Origin: Streptomyces sp. NRRL S-455
GTDB lineage: Bacteria; Actinomycetota; Actinomycetes; Streptomycetales; Streptomycetaceae
Assembly: GCF_000717875.1 (NCBI RefSeq)
Contig: NZ_JOCT01000015.1
Location: forward strand, 1-64,000
Reading direction: 5' to 3'
Length of the DNA: 64,000 bases
The notes under the pieces were generated by a model. That model was given only the letters and a program-made list of their open reading frames with translations. It ran no database searches and was not told the DNA's origin. Shown here in pieces: positions 37,271-46,040 of the stretch (positions within the stretch are counted from its first letter, which is position 1; every line of letters begins with the position of its first letter). The position numbers and the translations under genes were made by a program.

Positions 37271-38251
37271 CTACTCCTCGTCCGCTTCACCCTCTACCGT
37301 GAGCTTCTGACCGGGGCGGATGAGGTTCGGGTCGGTACCGACGGCGTCCCTGTTGCCGACGTAGAGCGTGCGCCATCCACCGCTGAGGTCAAGGGAGTCG
37401 GCGATGGCGGAAAGGCTGTCCCCGGGGCGCACGACGTAGGAGCCGTCCGCCACCTCGCGGGAGGCGTCGCCGCCGCGCGAGGCGTGCCGGCCCGTGGAGT
37501 CGCCCGTACGGCCGTTCGTGGACTCGGCGTTCTCGTCGGCGCTGGGGCCGCGATGACGGCCGGAGCCGGTGTCGGTCAGTGCCGGGGATGTGCCACTCTG
37601 CCGCGAGCTGTCGGGCTCGTCACCTTCAGGACCGGACGACGAAGCGCTGCCGGACTCCTGGTCCCGCGACGCCGAGTCGGTCGATTCGGGAGACTTGTCC
37701 GACTTGGAGGTTTCATCCTCCGGGGTCGACGACGCGTCAGGTGACGACGAGGAGGAAGAAGAAGAGCCCGCAGAAGGCGACGAATCCGACGACTCGGATG
37801 ACTCGGGCGACTCGGATGAATCAAGCAAACCGAGTGAATCCGACGAATCAGACGAGCCGGACGCGTCCGACCGCTTGTCCTGCTCGAGACCGGAGAGCAG
37901 TCCGCAGGTGCGCCAGGCGCCGACCCCCTGGTCGGCGAGGATTCTCTCGGCTACGGCTATCTGCTGCGAACGGCTGGCCAGATCGGCGCTCGGGGCGTAG
38001 TCCAGGCCGCCGTGGTTCTCCCAGTCCTCCTGCGACAGCGCCAGGCCGCCGAAGTACCCGTTGCCCGTGTTCTGACTCCAGGCGCCGCCGGTCTCGCAGT
38101 CCGCGACCCGGTCCCAGGTCGTGCCGTCGGCAGCGCTGGCGCCCGAGGCCCCGAGGAGCGGGATCGCGATGGCGGAGCCGGTCACTCCGGCCGCGACGAG
38201 GAGAGCCGGAGCCTGGCGGGGGCGACGGTGACGACCGTTCCCGGAGAGCAT
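37271..38251 (-). CDS. Second Rpf-type transglycosylase with LysM and Ser/Asp-rich linker
   Basis: A 326-residue secreted protein with the same plan as RpfA. A signal peptide (1-40) ends near GASA-AD, the Rpf domain (about 41-115) contains WDRVADCETGGAW with the catalytic Glu, and a C-terminal LysM domain (about 275-326) begins YVVRPGDSLSAIA. The linker (about 120-270) is extremely rich in Ser, Asp and Glu. It corresponds by position to the paralogue called rpfC in S. coelicolor, though I did not use the symbol. No riboswitch is seen in its leader. ATG at 38251 is preferred; the frame extends 31 residues upstream without signal-peptide character. Confidence 0.9.
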   Translation of the reverse strand: MLSGNGRHRRPRQAPALLVAAGVTGSAIAIPLLGASGASAADGTTWDRVADCETGGAWSQNTGNGYFGGLALSQEDWENHGGLDYAPSADLASRSQQIAVAERILADQGVGAWRTCGLLSGLEQDKRSDASGSSDSSDSLGLLDSSESPESSESSDSSPSAGSSSSSSSSPDASSTPEDETSKSDKSPESTDSASRDQESGSASSSGPEGDEPDSSRQSGTSPALTDTGSGRHRGPSADENAESTNGRTGDSTGRHASRGGDASREVADGSYVVRPGDSLSAIADSLDLSGGWRTLYVGNRDAVGTDPNLIRPGQKLTVEGEADEE

Positions 38252-38392
38252 ACGGAGACCTTTCGCGAGACAGCAGTGACCGGCCCGGGGCGACGCCCGG
38301 GTCGTATTGATGGGTGAACGTATCGGCAGACGATCACTTGTCACAAGTTCATGCCGCGTAGATCACGTGAAGATCACAGTCCTGATGTTTCG

Positions 38393-39676
38393 TCACCTGC
38401 CGGCCGGTGCGAACTCCACCGGCAGGGCGCGCAGCCCGCGCATGATGAGGCCACCGCGCCACCTCAGATCGGCCGGGTCGGCCGCGAGCCGCAGGTCGGG
38501 GAGACGGGTGAGCAGCGTGGCGAGCGCGGTCTGGCCCTCCAGGCGGGCGAGCGGCGCGCCGAGGCAGTAGTGGATGCCGTGCCCGTAACCGAGGTGCTGG
38601 TTGTCGCGGCGGGCGAGGTCGAGCACGTCCGGATCGGTGAACCGCTCCGGGTCCCGGTCGGCGGCGGCCAGGACGACCAGCACCGGATCGCCGGGCTCGA
38701 TGCGCTGCCCGCCGATGGTGACCGGCTGGGTGGCGAAGCGCCAGGTGGCGAGCTCGACGGGACCGTCGAAGCGGAGGAGTTCCTCGACGCCGGTCTCCAG
38801 CAGGCCTCTCTCCCCGGCGGCGAGGGACGCCTGGAGCCGCGCGCGCTGTTCGGGGTGGGTGAGCAGCGCGTAGGTGCCGTTGCCGATGAGGTTGACGGTC
38901 GTCTCGAATCCGGCGAACAGCAGGATGAAGGCCATGGCGGCGGCCTCGTTCTCGGTGAGGTGCTCACCGTGGTCGGAGGCGCGGATGAGCCCGGAGATGA
39001 GGTCCTCGCCCGGGGCGGGGTCGGCGGGCAGCGCCTCCCGCTTGCGGTGGATGAGGTCGGCGAGGTAGCCGCGCATCTTCTTCACGGACCTCGCCACACC
39101 GCCCCGTGGCCCGCCCTGGTGACGGATCATCATGCCCGCCCAGTCGCGGAAGTCGTCCTGGTCCTCGCGGGGGACGCCGAGCAGGTCGCAGATGGCGTAG
39201 ATGGGGAGCGGGAAGGCGAACTCGTGGATGAGGTCGGCGGACCCCTTCTCCGCGAACCCGTCGATGAGGCTGTCGGTGAGCTGCTGCACCCGTGGCGCGA
39301 ACTCGGCGACCCGGCGGGGGGTGAACGCCTTGGACACCAGCCGCCGCAGCCGGGTGTGGTCCGGCGGGTCGATGTTCAGCAGATGCGTCATCAACTCGGC
39401 CTTGCGCTCGCCGGGGATGCCGGTCTTGCCCTTGGCGTGCGCGGGCTCGTCGTGATGCGCGGGGTTCTTGGAGAGACGGTTGTCGGCGAGGGTCTGCTTG
39501 GCGTCGGCGTACCGCGTGACCAGCCAGGCCTCCACACCACTGGGAAGCCTGGTGCGGTGCACGGGGGCGTGGTCGCGGAGCCAGGCGTAGGCGGGGTACG
39601 GGTTGCTCGCGAATTCCCAGGTGAAGAGGTCGGGGGCGGGCACGGGCCGGTGGGGAGGCTGGGGCTGGTCGGTCAC
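38393..39676 (-). CDS. Cytochrome P450 (CYP107-like)
   Basis: A 427-residue soluble P450. The I-helix oxygen motif is AGFETT, the K-helix EXXR is EELLR and the heme-thiolate stretch is YGHGIHYCLGAPLAR, where Tyr replaces the usual Phe at the start of the signature. The Cys is intact. No ferredoxin or reductase gene is adjacent, so it must borrow electrons from elsewhere. The substrate is unknown; CYP107 enzymes often hydroxylate macrolides or fatty acids. The GTG at 39676 has only a weak GAGG. It lies 52 bases after mazG in the same direction. Confidence 0.92.
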   Translation of the reverse strand: MTDQPQPPHRPVPAPDLFTWEFASNPYPAYAWLRDHAPVHRTRLPSGVEAWLVTRYADAKQTLADNRLSKNPAHHDEPAHAKGKTGIPGERKAELMTHLLNIDPPDHTRLRRLVSKAFTPRRVAEFAPRVQQLTDSLIDGFAEKGSADLIHEFAFPLPIYAICDLLGVPREDQDDFRDWAGMMIRHQGGPRGGVARSVKKMRGYLADLIHRKREALPADPAPGEDLISGLIRASDHGEHLTENEAAAMAFILLFAGFETTVNLIGNGTYALLTHPEQRARLQASLAAGERGLLETGVEELLRFDGPVELATWRFATQPVTIGGQRIEPGDPVLVVLAAADRDPERFTDPDVLDLARRDNQHLGYGHGIHYCLGAPLARLEGQTALATLLTRLPDLRLAADPADLRWRGGLIMRGLRALPVEFAPAGR

Positions 39677-39728
39677 GCCTCGACGGTATCCGCCCCCGCG
39701 GGGCCCGGCTGCCTCCCCGCCTTCGCGA

Positions 39729-40727
39729 TCAGCCCTCGGCCTCTCTGATCGCGTCCCGGTACGCGCGGGCCGCTGCTCGCAGGGCCGCCTCCGGGTCCAC
39801 GCCCTCCGACTCGGCGCGGACGGCCAGGGCCAGCAGGTCGTAGCCGATGCCCTCCACGGGTGGGAGCGGTATGTCGAGGTGCGCGGTGCGGGCGCGGGAC
39901 GCCAGCTTGGCGGCGAGGGCCAGGCCGGGCTGGCCCAGGGGGATGCCCTCGGTGATCGAGGTGCGCTGCTTCTCGACGGCCTTGGTGCGCAGCCACTGCG
40001 CCCTGACCTCCTCGGGCGTGGTGGCCGTGGCGTCGCCGAAGACGTGCGGGTGGCGGTGGACCAGCTTGTCGACGATGCCGCCGGCCACGTCGTCGATGGA
40101 GAAGGGGGCGTCCAGGTCCTCCTCGGCGATGCGGGCGTGGAAGACGACCTGCAGGAGGACGTCACCGAGCTCCTCGCGCAGTTCGTCGCGGTCGCCCTCC
40201 TCGATGGCCTCGACGAGTTCGTACGCCTCCTCGATGCCGTACTTGGCGAGGCCCTTGTGGGTCTGCCGGGACGACCACGGGCACTCGACCCGGATGCGGT
40301 CCATGACCTGGACGAGGTCCAGGAGGCGGGCACCCGGCAGGTCGTAGGAGGCGGGCAGCAGCTCCAGCTCCGGCATGGCGACGCGGCCGGTGCCGGCGAG
40401 GCGGGCCAGGCCGTCCGTCAGAGCCGGCTCGCCCTCGCCCGTCGCCACGACGACCACCGTGCGCCCGCCCTCGCAGGCGCCGACCAGTTCCTCCGCGGTC
40501 GGGGACGACTCGTCCACGCGTATCCCCGCCTCGCGCAGATACGGCAGCTGCGGGTGCGCGCCGTCCGCGCACAGCACCTGGTCGGCCGCGTGCAGTGCCT
40601 GCCAGGCGGGCCAGGACAGCAGGCCGGGGGCGACGCGGTGGCTGGTGGTGAGCAGGACGATGCGGCCAGGGCCGGGGCCGGCGGCCTGCTCGGGGCCCGG
40701 GGTGGCTTCGGGGCTGTTGGCGTTCAC
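39729..40727 (-). CDS. mazG: MazG nucleotide pyrophosphohydrolase
   Basis: A 332-residue protein. Residues 20-130 resemble the tetrapyrrole-methylase-like N-terminal region of Gram-positive MazG. Residues 135-240 are a MazG domain: WSSRQTHKGL, then EEAYELVEAIEEGDRDEL and EELGDVLLQVV, giving the metal-binding Glu166, Glu167, Glu170, Glu186 and Asp189. The enzyme hydrolyses nucleoside triphosphates to monophosphates and pyrophosphate, cleaning the pool of damaged nucleotides. The GTG start has no clear ribosome site. A SurA-like gene follows 78 bases upstream in the same direction. Confidence 0.9.
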   Translation of the reverse strand: MNANSPEATPGPEQAAGPGPGRIVLLTTSHRVAPGLLSWPAWQALHAADQVLCADGAHPQLPYLREAGIRVDESSPTAEELVGACEGGRTVVVVATGEGEPALTDGLARLAGTGRVAMPELELLPASYDLPGARLLDLVQVMDRIRVECPWSSRQTHKGLAKYGIEEAYELVEAIEEGDRDELREELGDVLLQVVFHARIAEEDLDAPFSIDDVAGGIVDKLVHRHPHVFGDATATTPEEVRAQWLRTKAVEKQRTSITEGIPLGQPGLALAAKLASRARTAHLDIPLPPVEGIGYDLLALAVRAESEGVDPEAALRAAARAYRDAIREAEG

Positions 40728-40805
40728 GATTCGAAGCTATCCCACGCCGCCGGCAGTGCCGGAAGTCGTCCACAGGCCCCGGAGGGCGGTGCGCGAAAAG
40801 GTGCT

Positions 40806-41453
40806 CTACATGGACTGCTGTGCCTGGGCCGTCGTCACGTCCCGCACCCACGGCGTCTTCGCGTCGGCTCGGCTGCTCTTCTGGACGTCCCAGGTGCCGT
40901 AGCGCGGATTCAGGTCGATGTTCAGGTCCTTGGAGGCGTCGGACAGGGCCTTCCAGAACTCGGGGCGGCTGGTGTCGGTGCCGAGTTTCTCGGCGAGCTT
41001 CTGGGCCTCCAGCTGGAGGCGCAGGTTCTCTTCGAGGCGCTGCGGCGGGATGCCGTACTGCTGGAGCCAGGTCGTCTCCAGCGCCTTGGCGCCGCCGGCC
41101 TGCTCCTCCAGGCCGGACCGCATCTCCTGGATCTCCCGGCGGCTGACGCTCACCCCGGCGTCCTCGGCGGCGCGGTGCAGCACCCGGTCGAGGACCATGG
41201 TGTGCAGGGTGTCGCGGGTGAGGGTGCCGGTCCGGGCGATGGCCTGCTGGTACTGGGCGTCGTTCTGCACGGCCGCCCGCTGGGCCGCGCGAACCTCGCC
41301 GACCCGTTCCTCCAGCTGGGAGACGGTGATCCGCTGCCCGCCGACCACGGCGGCCGCGCCGGGATGCGCGTCGTTTCCGCAGGCGGTGAGCAGGGGCGCC
41401 GCTGCGGCGATCGCGGCGGTGAGGACGAGCGCGGTGCGACGGCGGCGGTGCAA
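40806..41453 (-). CDS. SurA-like lipoprotein with TTG start
   Basis: A 215-residue lipoprotein. The start is TTG at 41453: GGGAGG lies five bases upstream, and the following residues LHRRRRTALVLTAAIAAA form an N-terminal signal ending in the lipobox LLTAC. The mature part begins with Gly and Asn. The SurA N-terminal chaperone region (about 35-150) is helical, including AVVGGQRITVSQLEERV and TMVLDRVLHRAAEDAG. It lacks a parvulin domain. It probably helps fold secreted proteins on the outside of the membrane. It lies upstream of mazG and the P450 gene in the same direction. Confidence 0.88.
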   Translation of the reverse strand: MHRRRRTALVLTAAIAAAAPLLTACGNDAHPGAAAVVGGQRITVSQLEERVGEVRAAQRAAVQNDAQYQQAIARTGTLTRDTLHTMVLDRVLHRAAEDAGVSVSRREIQEMRSGLEEQAGGAKALETTWLQQYGIPPQRLEENLRLQLEAQKLAEKLGTDTSRPEFWKALSDASKDLNIDLNPRYGTWDVQKSSRADAKTPWVRDVTTAQAQQSM

Positions 41454-41471
41454 GGGAACCTCCCGAGGAGA

Positions 41472-41489
41472 TTGTGCGACGGTGCACAA
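41472..41489 (-). promoter_or_regulatory. Palindrome in the surA-like leader
   Basis: TTGTGC (41472-41477) and GCACAA (41484-41489) form an inverted repeat around GACGGT, 19 bases before the TTG start codon. The outer TTGTG and CACAA match the ends of a Rex-type operator, but the inner bases do not. Confidence 0.35.
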
Positions 41490-41592
41490 GGTCTTGCGAT
41501 GATCGATGGTAGGCAGTGGGCGTGCTCTGGCCAACCCATTCGACCAACGATTCACCAGGGCGTCCGGCACCGCCGCGCCCCCGAGGCGGCCG

Positions 41593-43131
41593 TCAGCCCC
41601 GGACCTGCCCCAGCCACTGGAGCGTCCTGCGGATCTCCGCGCCGAGCGGATGGCCGGGGCCGTGGGTGCGCTCCACGTCGTGCAGCAGCCGGGCCAGTGC
41701 GTCGTGGGCGGCACCACGGTCACCGAGGGCGAGCAGGAGATGGCCGATACGGCGGCGGACGTCGTGCGCGAGTTCGGGTCCGCCGGCGGCGACGTACTGG
41801 TTCTCGTAGTACGGCAGCACCGCCCGGTACTCGGCGAGCGCCGCGGCCGGTTCGCCCAGCTGTTCCAGGCACTGGGCCGCCTCGTAGCGGAACCGCAGGG
41901 ACTGCGGGTCGGCCTGGCCGGCCTCGGCGGCGCGTTCGTCGGCGAGGCGGCGCAGCTCGGGCAGGGCGCGCCGGTACTGGCCGTCGTCCAGGAGCGTGGC
42001 CGCGTACTGCTTGCGCAGGGTGCGCACGACCGGGGAGTGCTCACCGTGCTGTTCGGCCGCGACGGGCAGGATCGCGCCGAGGATGTCGACGGCCTGGGTG
42101 ATGCGGCCCTCACCGAGGAGCCGTTTGACCTCGTCGACGGCGCGGGCCACGTCCGTGTGCCCCGCTGTCTCGGCGGCCGGCGTGGCGGGCGCGGGCTGCG
42201 GTGCCGGGGTACGCGCACGATCCGGCCAAGGGGCGTGCGGGCGCAGGAACGGCCGGGTCGGGTCGAGGGGCGCTCCGGTGGGCGTGCCACGCGCGGGCAG
42301 GAGCGGCTCCAGGTGCTCGTACACCTCCTGTGCGGAGGCGGGCCGGTGCTGCGGGTCCTTGGCGAGCAGGCGCAGCACGAGGGTCTCGAGGGCCTCGGGG
42401 ACTTCGGCGCGGACACGGCGTACCGGCAGCGGTGGTTCGTAAAGGTGCCGGTGCAGGACGCCGAGTGCCGTGGAGCCGGAGAAGGGTACGTCGCCGCTGA
42501 GCAGTTCGTGCAGGAGCACGCCGAGCGCGTACAGGTCGGTGTACGGGCCGACCGCGCCGCCCATGGCCTGCTCCGGGGCCATGTAGGCGGGCGAGCCGAT
42601 GGGGGTGCCGGTGTGTGTGAGACGGGTGGTGTCGGCGTCCATGACGGAGGCGACGCCCAGGTCGAGGACGGTGACCGTGCCGTCCTGCTTCACCATCACG
42701 TTGCGCGGTTTGAGGTCGCGGTGGACGATCGGCACGGCGTGCACGGCGCTCAGCACGGCGCACAGCTGCGCGGCGACGGCGACCGCCCACGGCCAGGGGT
42801 ACGGGGGGTGCTCGGCCAGGTGATCGGCGAGGTCGGCGCCGTCGACGTACTGCATGACGAGGAACAGTTCCTCGCCGTCACTGCCCGCGTCGTGCACCGA
42901 GACCAGGCCGGGGTGGTCGACCTGCGCGGTCACCCGGCACTCGCGCACGAAACGGCGGCGCAGTTCCTCCGCGTCCTGTCCGGCCACCTTGTCGGGGCGC
43001 AGCAACTTCACCGCCACACGCCGGTCGAGCCGCTGGTCGTACGCCGTCCAGACCTGTCCCATGCCGCCCTGGCCGAGGAGCGTGGACAGTTCGTAGCGGC
43101 CGGCGACGACCCGTCCCGCCGCCGCGCTCAC
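41593..43131 (-). CDS. Serine/threonine protein kinase with C-terminal helical repeats
   Basis: A 512-residue Hanks-type kinase. Gly-loop LGQGGMGQVW is at 19-28, Lys42 and the catalytic HRDLKPRNV (Asp139) follow, DLG at 157-159 replaces the usual DFG and APEQ is intact. The kinase domain ends near 275. A Pro-rich linker (about 285-325) follows, and then residues 330-512 form tetratricopeptide-like helical pairs. No membrane helix is present, unlike most PknB-type kinases. The GTG start overlaps the stop of an upstream membrane protein gene by four bases, so that protein may anchor or regulate it. Confidence 0.92.
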   Translation of the reverse strand: MSAAAGRVVAGRYELSTLLGQGGMGQVWTAYDQRLDRRVAVKLLRPDKVAGQDAEELRRRFVRECRVTAQVDHPGLVSVHDAGSDGEELFLVMQYVDGADLADHLAEHPPYPWPWAVAVAAQLCAVLSAVHAVPIVHRDLKPRNVMVKQDGTVTVLDLGVASVMDADTTRLTHTGTPIGSPAYMAPEQAMGGAVGPYTDLYALGVLLHELLSGDVPFSGSTALGVLHRHLYEPPLPVRRVRAEVPEALETLVLRLLAKDPQHRPASAQEVYEHLEPLLPARGTPTGAPLDPTRPFLRPHAPWPDRARTPAPQPAPATPAAETAGHTDVARAVDEVKRLLGEGRITQAVDILGAILPVAAEQHGEHSPVVRTLRKQYAATLLDDGQYRRALPELRRLADERAAEAGQADPQSLRFRYEAAQCLEQLGEPAAALAEYRAVLPYYENQYVAAGGPELAHDVRRRIGHLLLALGDRGAAHDALARLLHDVERTHGPGHPLGAEIRRTLQWLGQVRG

Positions 43132-43733
43132 CTGCCGCCCTCGGCGTCACCCGGGGTGCCGTCCGGCCTGCCGTCGTGCCGGCGCAGGTAGTCGCTGAGC
43201 TCGTCGAGTTCGGCGCGTACCTGGTCGATGCGGGCCGGCGCGGGGCGCTGCGGAGGCGGCGGCACGGGGTGCTGAGGCGACGGGGACGGCGGCTGCGGGA
43301 TGGGCGTCGAGGTGGGGGCGTAGGGCGCCGCGGCGTGCGGATAGCCGTACGGTGACTGCTGGGTGGGCACGGTCGACGCATGCGGCGGCGCGTAACCGGT
43401 GAACTGCCGTGGCTTGCTGTGGTGGTTGACGTCCACGATCAGGAAGTAGATGGCCGCGCCCAGGCCGAGCAGCATGATCAGCCCCAACGCGATGTCGGTC
43501 CGGTAGTCCTGCTCCGGCAGTGCGCCGACCACCATGAAGCAGGCGATGGACACCGGCAGGCTCACCCATGCCGCCACCCAGTCGAGCGCCCTGCCGCGCA
43601 GGACGGCGACCCGGAACAGCGGAACGCAGGCCAGCACGCCGCACGTGAGGAGCCCGGTGGCGGCGAACAGCACGCGCAGGGAGATGACCGTTGCCGCGCT
43701 GCGGGAGGGCGGTGCCGCGCCGTGGCCGTACAT
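43128..43733 (-). CDS. Membrane protein with Pro-rich tail, coupled to the kinase
   Basis: A 201-residue protein with four hydrophobic segments in the first 100 residues (about 15-38, 45-60, 62-80 and 85-100, ending at DVNHH). A Pro/Tyr/Gln-rich stretch (about 105-160) follows, then a charged helical end with RAELDELSDYLRRHDG. The start is ATG at 43733 with AGGAGC upstream. Its stop overlaps the kinase start by four bases. No family is recognised. Partnership with the cytoplasmic kinase is an inference from coupling. Confidence 0.82.
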   Translation of the reverse strand: MYGHGAAPPSRSAATVISLRVLFAATGLLTCGVLACVPLFRVAVLRGRALDWVAAWVSLPVSIACFMVVGALPEQDYRTDIALGLIMLLGLGAAIYFLIVDVNHHSKPRQFTGYAPPHASTVPTQQSPYGYPHAAAPYAPTSTPIPQPPSPSPQHPVPPPPQRPAPARIDQVRAELDELSDYLRRHDGRPDGTPGDAEGGR

Positions 43734-43887
43734 GACTGCTCCTGGACCGGTGTAGCCGATGGGAAGGGACGTGCGAGTGACAGAGCCCGGTTGGGAATAC
43801 GAGCGTATAGCCCGACACGGACAACCGGTCACGGGTTGTACCGAACCGTTGTCGTGCTGATCACTTCGCGTGTGCCAGGAGCGGAAA

Positions 43888-43908
43888 GGGGGCCCTGGCG
43901 AGGCCCCC
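43888..43908 (-). terminator. Hairpin downstream of the acetyltransferase gene
   Basis: GGGGGCC (43888-43894) pairs with GGCCCCC (43902-43908) across a seven-base loop. It is 11 bases past the stop of the leftward gene at 43919. Confidence 0.78.
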
Positions 43909-43918
43909 TCGGCGGCGC

Positions 43919-44662
43919 CTACAGCGGATGGCGCATCCACACGTTGGGCTCGACGTACACCGCGTACCCTCGCTCCACCTCGCAGCGCACCGGCACCAGG
44001 GCGCCGGGCACCTCGATGTCGCCCGAGGTGTCGAAGGGCAAGCCCGTCCAGCGGCGCCAGTCGTCCAGTGAGGCGGCCACCGTCATGGACGCCGGTGCCA
44101 CGGAGTCGATGGTGGCGCCGGCCCGGGCGTGGACCCGCAGCCACGGGTCCTGGGGCAGCCCGTCGGGGCGGACACGGTGGGCGTACTCCTCCATCGGGGT
44201 CCGCGGTTCCAGGTGCTTGGCGTTGGGACGGACCGGGGCGACGACCTCCCGGAAGCCGCGGGCGCGGGCGTTGTCACGCATGGCCGACAGCATCACCGCG
44301 GACAGGCCGCTGCCCTGGGCGTGCGGGGCGACGGAGACCGAGATCGCGCTGACGGTGTCGGGGCGGACACCACGGCGCAGGTCGGAGAAAGCCCATATGA
44401 GGATCGCGTCCCAGCCGTTCGCGGGCAGTCGGCCCCGGCCCTCGGCGTCCAGGGCGAAGGGCACGCTGAACGCGTTCGCGACGACCTCGCCCTGCTCGTC
44501 CTCGGCGAACAGGACGTACTCCGGGAGTTCGGTGGCGATCCGCGGGAAGTGCGCGGCGCCCACCAGGTCCTGGATCACGAACTCCGGCCAGCTGTCCGCC
44601 ATCCCGACGACCCGCTCCAGCATGTCGGGGCGGTCGGCGAGGCTCGATATCTTCGGCTGCAT
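43919..44662 (-). CDS. GNAT-like N-acetyltransferase family protein
   Basis: A 247-residue protein with a predicted GNAT fold. The acetyl-CoA loop region resembles SVSVAPHAQGSGLSAVMLSAMRDNARARGF near residues 110-140, with Q/RxxGxG/A replaced by QGSGLS. The C-terminal 90 residues are family-specific. The substrate is unknown. The ATG at 44662 lies 61 bases after the stop of the nuclease gene, in the same direction. I am confident of the gene but less so of the exact activity. Confidence 0.82.
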   Translation of the reverse strand: MQPKISSLADRPDMLERVVGMADSWPEFVIQDLVGAAHFPRIATELPEYVLFAEDEQGEVVANAFSVPFALDAEGRGRLPANGWDAILIWAFSDLRRGVRPDTVSAISVSVAPHAQGSGLSAVMLSAMRDNARARGFREVVAPVRPNAKHLEPRTPMEEYAHRVRPDGLPQDPWLRVHARAGATIDSVAPASMTVAASLDDWRRWTGLPFDTSGDIEVPGALVPVRCEVERGYAVYVEPNVWMRHPL

Positions 44663-44723
44663 GTGGTCACGGTAGGAGCGAAGTGGCAGGTCCGGAAGCG
44701 AATTAGGGCTTTCCGGGCCGCGC

Positions 44724-45497
44724 TCAACCGCCGCACTGCCTCAGCATCATCCGCTTGTCGGCCACCGTGACGGGGAGGTCGTACTTCAGCGACACCTGGG
44801 CGAAGCGCACCGAGTAGGAGCAGCGGATCCGCCTGTTCGGGGGCAGCCAGGCCGCAGGACCGGAGTCGCCCTTCGCGCTGTTGGTGGGCCCGTCCACCGG
44901 GACGAGGTTGAGCGGATCGTTCGCGATGGCCTCCCGCTTGTCCTTCGTCCAGCGGGAGGCCCCCATCTGCCAGTCGTAGGACAGCGGCATGACGTGGTCT
45001 ATCTGGACCTTCATCGCCCGGGACTTGGTCCACTCGATGTCCTTCCCGGTGTACGGGTCGTGCAGCGTCATCGACATGACGACGCAGTCCGAGCCCGACC
45101 GGAAGCGCAGGTCCTCTCCGTCGCGTTTCAGGAGGTCGTTCCGCGAGTCGCACCCGTTGCGGGCGAAGGGCACGTCAGCCGGCGCCGAGTCCATCCAGGC
45201 GTAGCCGAACTCGTCGCGTTCGTAACCCGTCCGCGGGCCACGCCCCTTCGTCGCGACCTTCTCGATCATGGCCCGCGCCCTGGCCTTGTCCGCCGAGGAC
45301 GTGATCGCCGCCAGGCCCGGCTTCGTACCGTCCGGGTTGTCCAACGGGCTCACGGCCCGGCCGTTGCCGGGGGCCGGGACGCCGGAGCCGGAGGGTCCGC
45401 CGTCCGCGGGCGGGGTCAGGCCCTCGCAGCCGGTCAGTGCCGAACCGGCGAACACCATCGCGGCAGCCAGTACCGCCCCGCCCCTCAGACGCGCCAC
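44724..45497 (-). CDS. Lipoprotein HNH nuclease, DUF1524/GmrSD type
   Basis: A 257-residue exported protein. A signal peptide with lipobox LTGC places the lipidated Cys at residue 24. Residues about 80-257 form an HNH domain: IDHVMPLSYDWQMGASRW supplies the first His and NDPLNLVPVDGPTNSAKGD the following Asn, and the sequence ends with a CSYSVRFAQV motif as in DUF1524 nucleases. Family members cut DNA. Secreted ones are widespread in actinomycetes and may supply nutrients or exclude foreign DNA. The GTG at 45497 has GGGGAGGGG upstream. Cys residues could form disulfides. Confidence 0.9.
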   Translation of the reverse strand: MARLRGGAVLAAAMVFAGSALTGCEGLTPPADGGPSGSGVPAPGNGRAVSPLDNPDGTKPGLAAITSSADKARARAMIEKVATKGRGPRTGYERDEFGYAWMDSAPADVPFARNGCDSRNDLLKRDGEDLRFRSGSDCVVMSMTLHDPYTGKDIEWTKSRAMKVQIDHVMPLSYDWQMGASRWTKDKREAIANDPLNLVPVDGPTNSAKGDSGPAAWLPPNRRIRCSYSVRFAQVSLKYDLPVTVADKRMMLRQCGG

Positions 45498-45661
45498 CGT
45501 GCGCCCCTCCCCTGCTTGCTGATCTGATCCGACCCCGCCTGGGCCGCCTGCACTGGCCCCACGGTAGCGAGCTGGAGGTCCAGACCACAGCGGATCTAAA
45601 CAGGCATTCTTCGCATGTCGCGCGTATGGTCGGTTTGAGTCACGTCTGGAGGGAGCTCTTC

Positions 45662-45847
45662 ATGGGCATCTTCGACAAGTTCAAGAGCCAAGGGCGGCAC
45701 AAGGCCAGGAAGGGCTCGGACGGCGCGGAACAGCGGATGAACGAGAAGACCGGCGGCAGGTACGAGGACCAGATCGACGCCGGGCAGCAGCAGGTCGAGG
45801 GCTCGCTCGGAATGGACCGCGACCGGGACCGGCCCGAGCAGCGGTAG
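45662..45847 (+). CDS. Small antitoxin-family (MT0933/Rv0909-like) protein
   Basis: A 61-residue charged protein. The N-terminus MGIFDKFKSQGRHKARKG and the following acidic, Gln-rich second half match a small actinobacterial family often annotated as an antitoxin. ATG at 45662 has GGGAG about seven bases upstream. No toxin gene is adjacent, so a toxin-antitoxin role here has no context support; a stress or DNA-binding role is an alternative. It is divergent from the lipoprotein nuclease gene. Confidence 0.78.
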   Translation: MGIFDKFKSQGRHKARKGSDGAEQRMNEKTGGRYEDQIDAGQQQVEGSLGMDRDRDRPEQR

Positions 45848-45988
45848 GGCCTCCCCCGGGCCGAGGCCGTCCGCGGGCGGCGGGCGGAGACCCTGCGCGA
45901 GGCCGGCGGCGGGTGCCGCGCCGTCGCCGTCGCGGTCGCATACGGCCGACGGCCTGACGGGGCCTCAACAGGCCAGGCCGGATTGCCT

Positions 45989-46012
45989 CCTGACGGGGCG
46001 CGCCCCGTCAGG
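45989..46012. terminator. Perfect 24-base palindrome between small gene and mfd
   Basis: CCTGACGGGGCG (45989-46000) is followed at once by its exact reverse complement CGCCCCGTCAGG (46001-46012). Partial copies of CCCCGTCAGGACC occur nearby at about 46004 and 46023. It lies between convergent genes, 29 bases past the mfd stop. Confidence 0.75.
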
Positions 46013-46040
46013 ACCAGCCCGCCCCGTCAGGACCGGCGCG

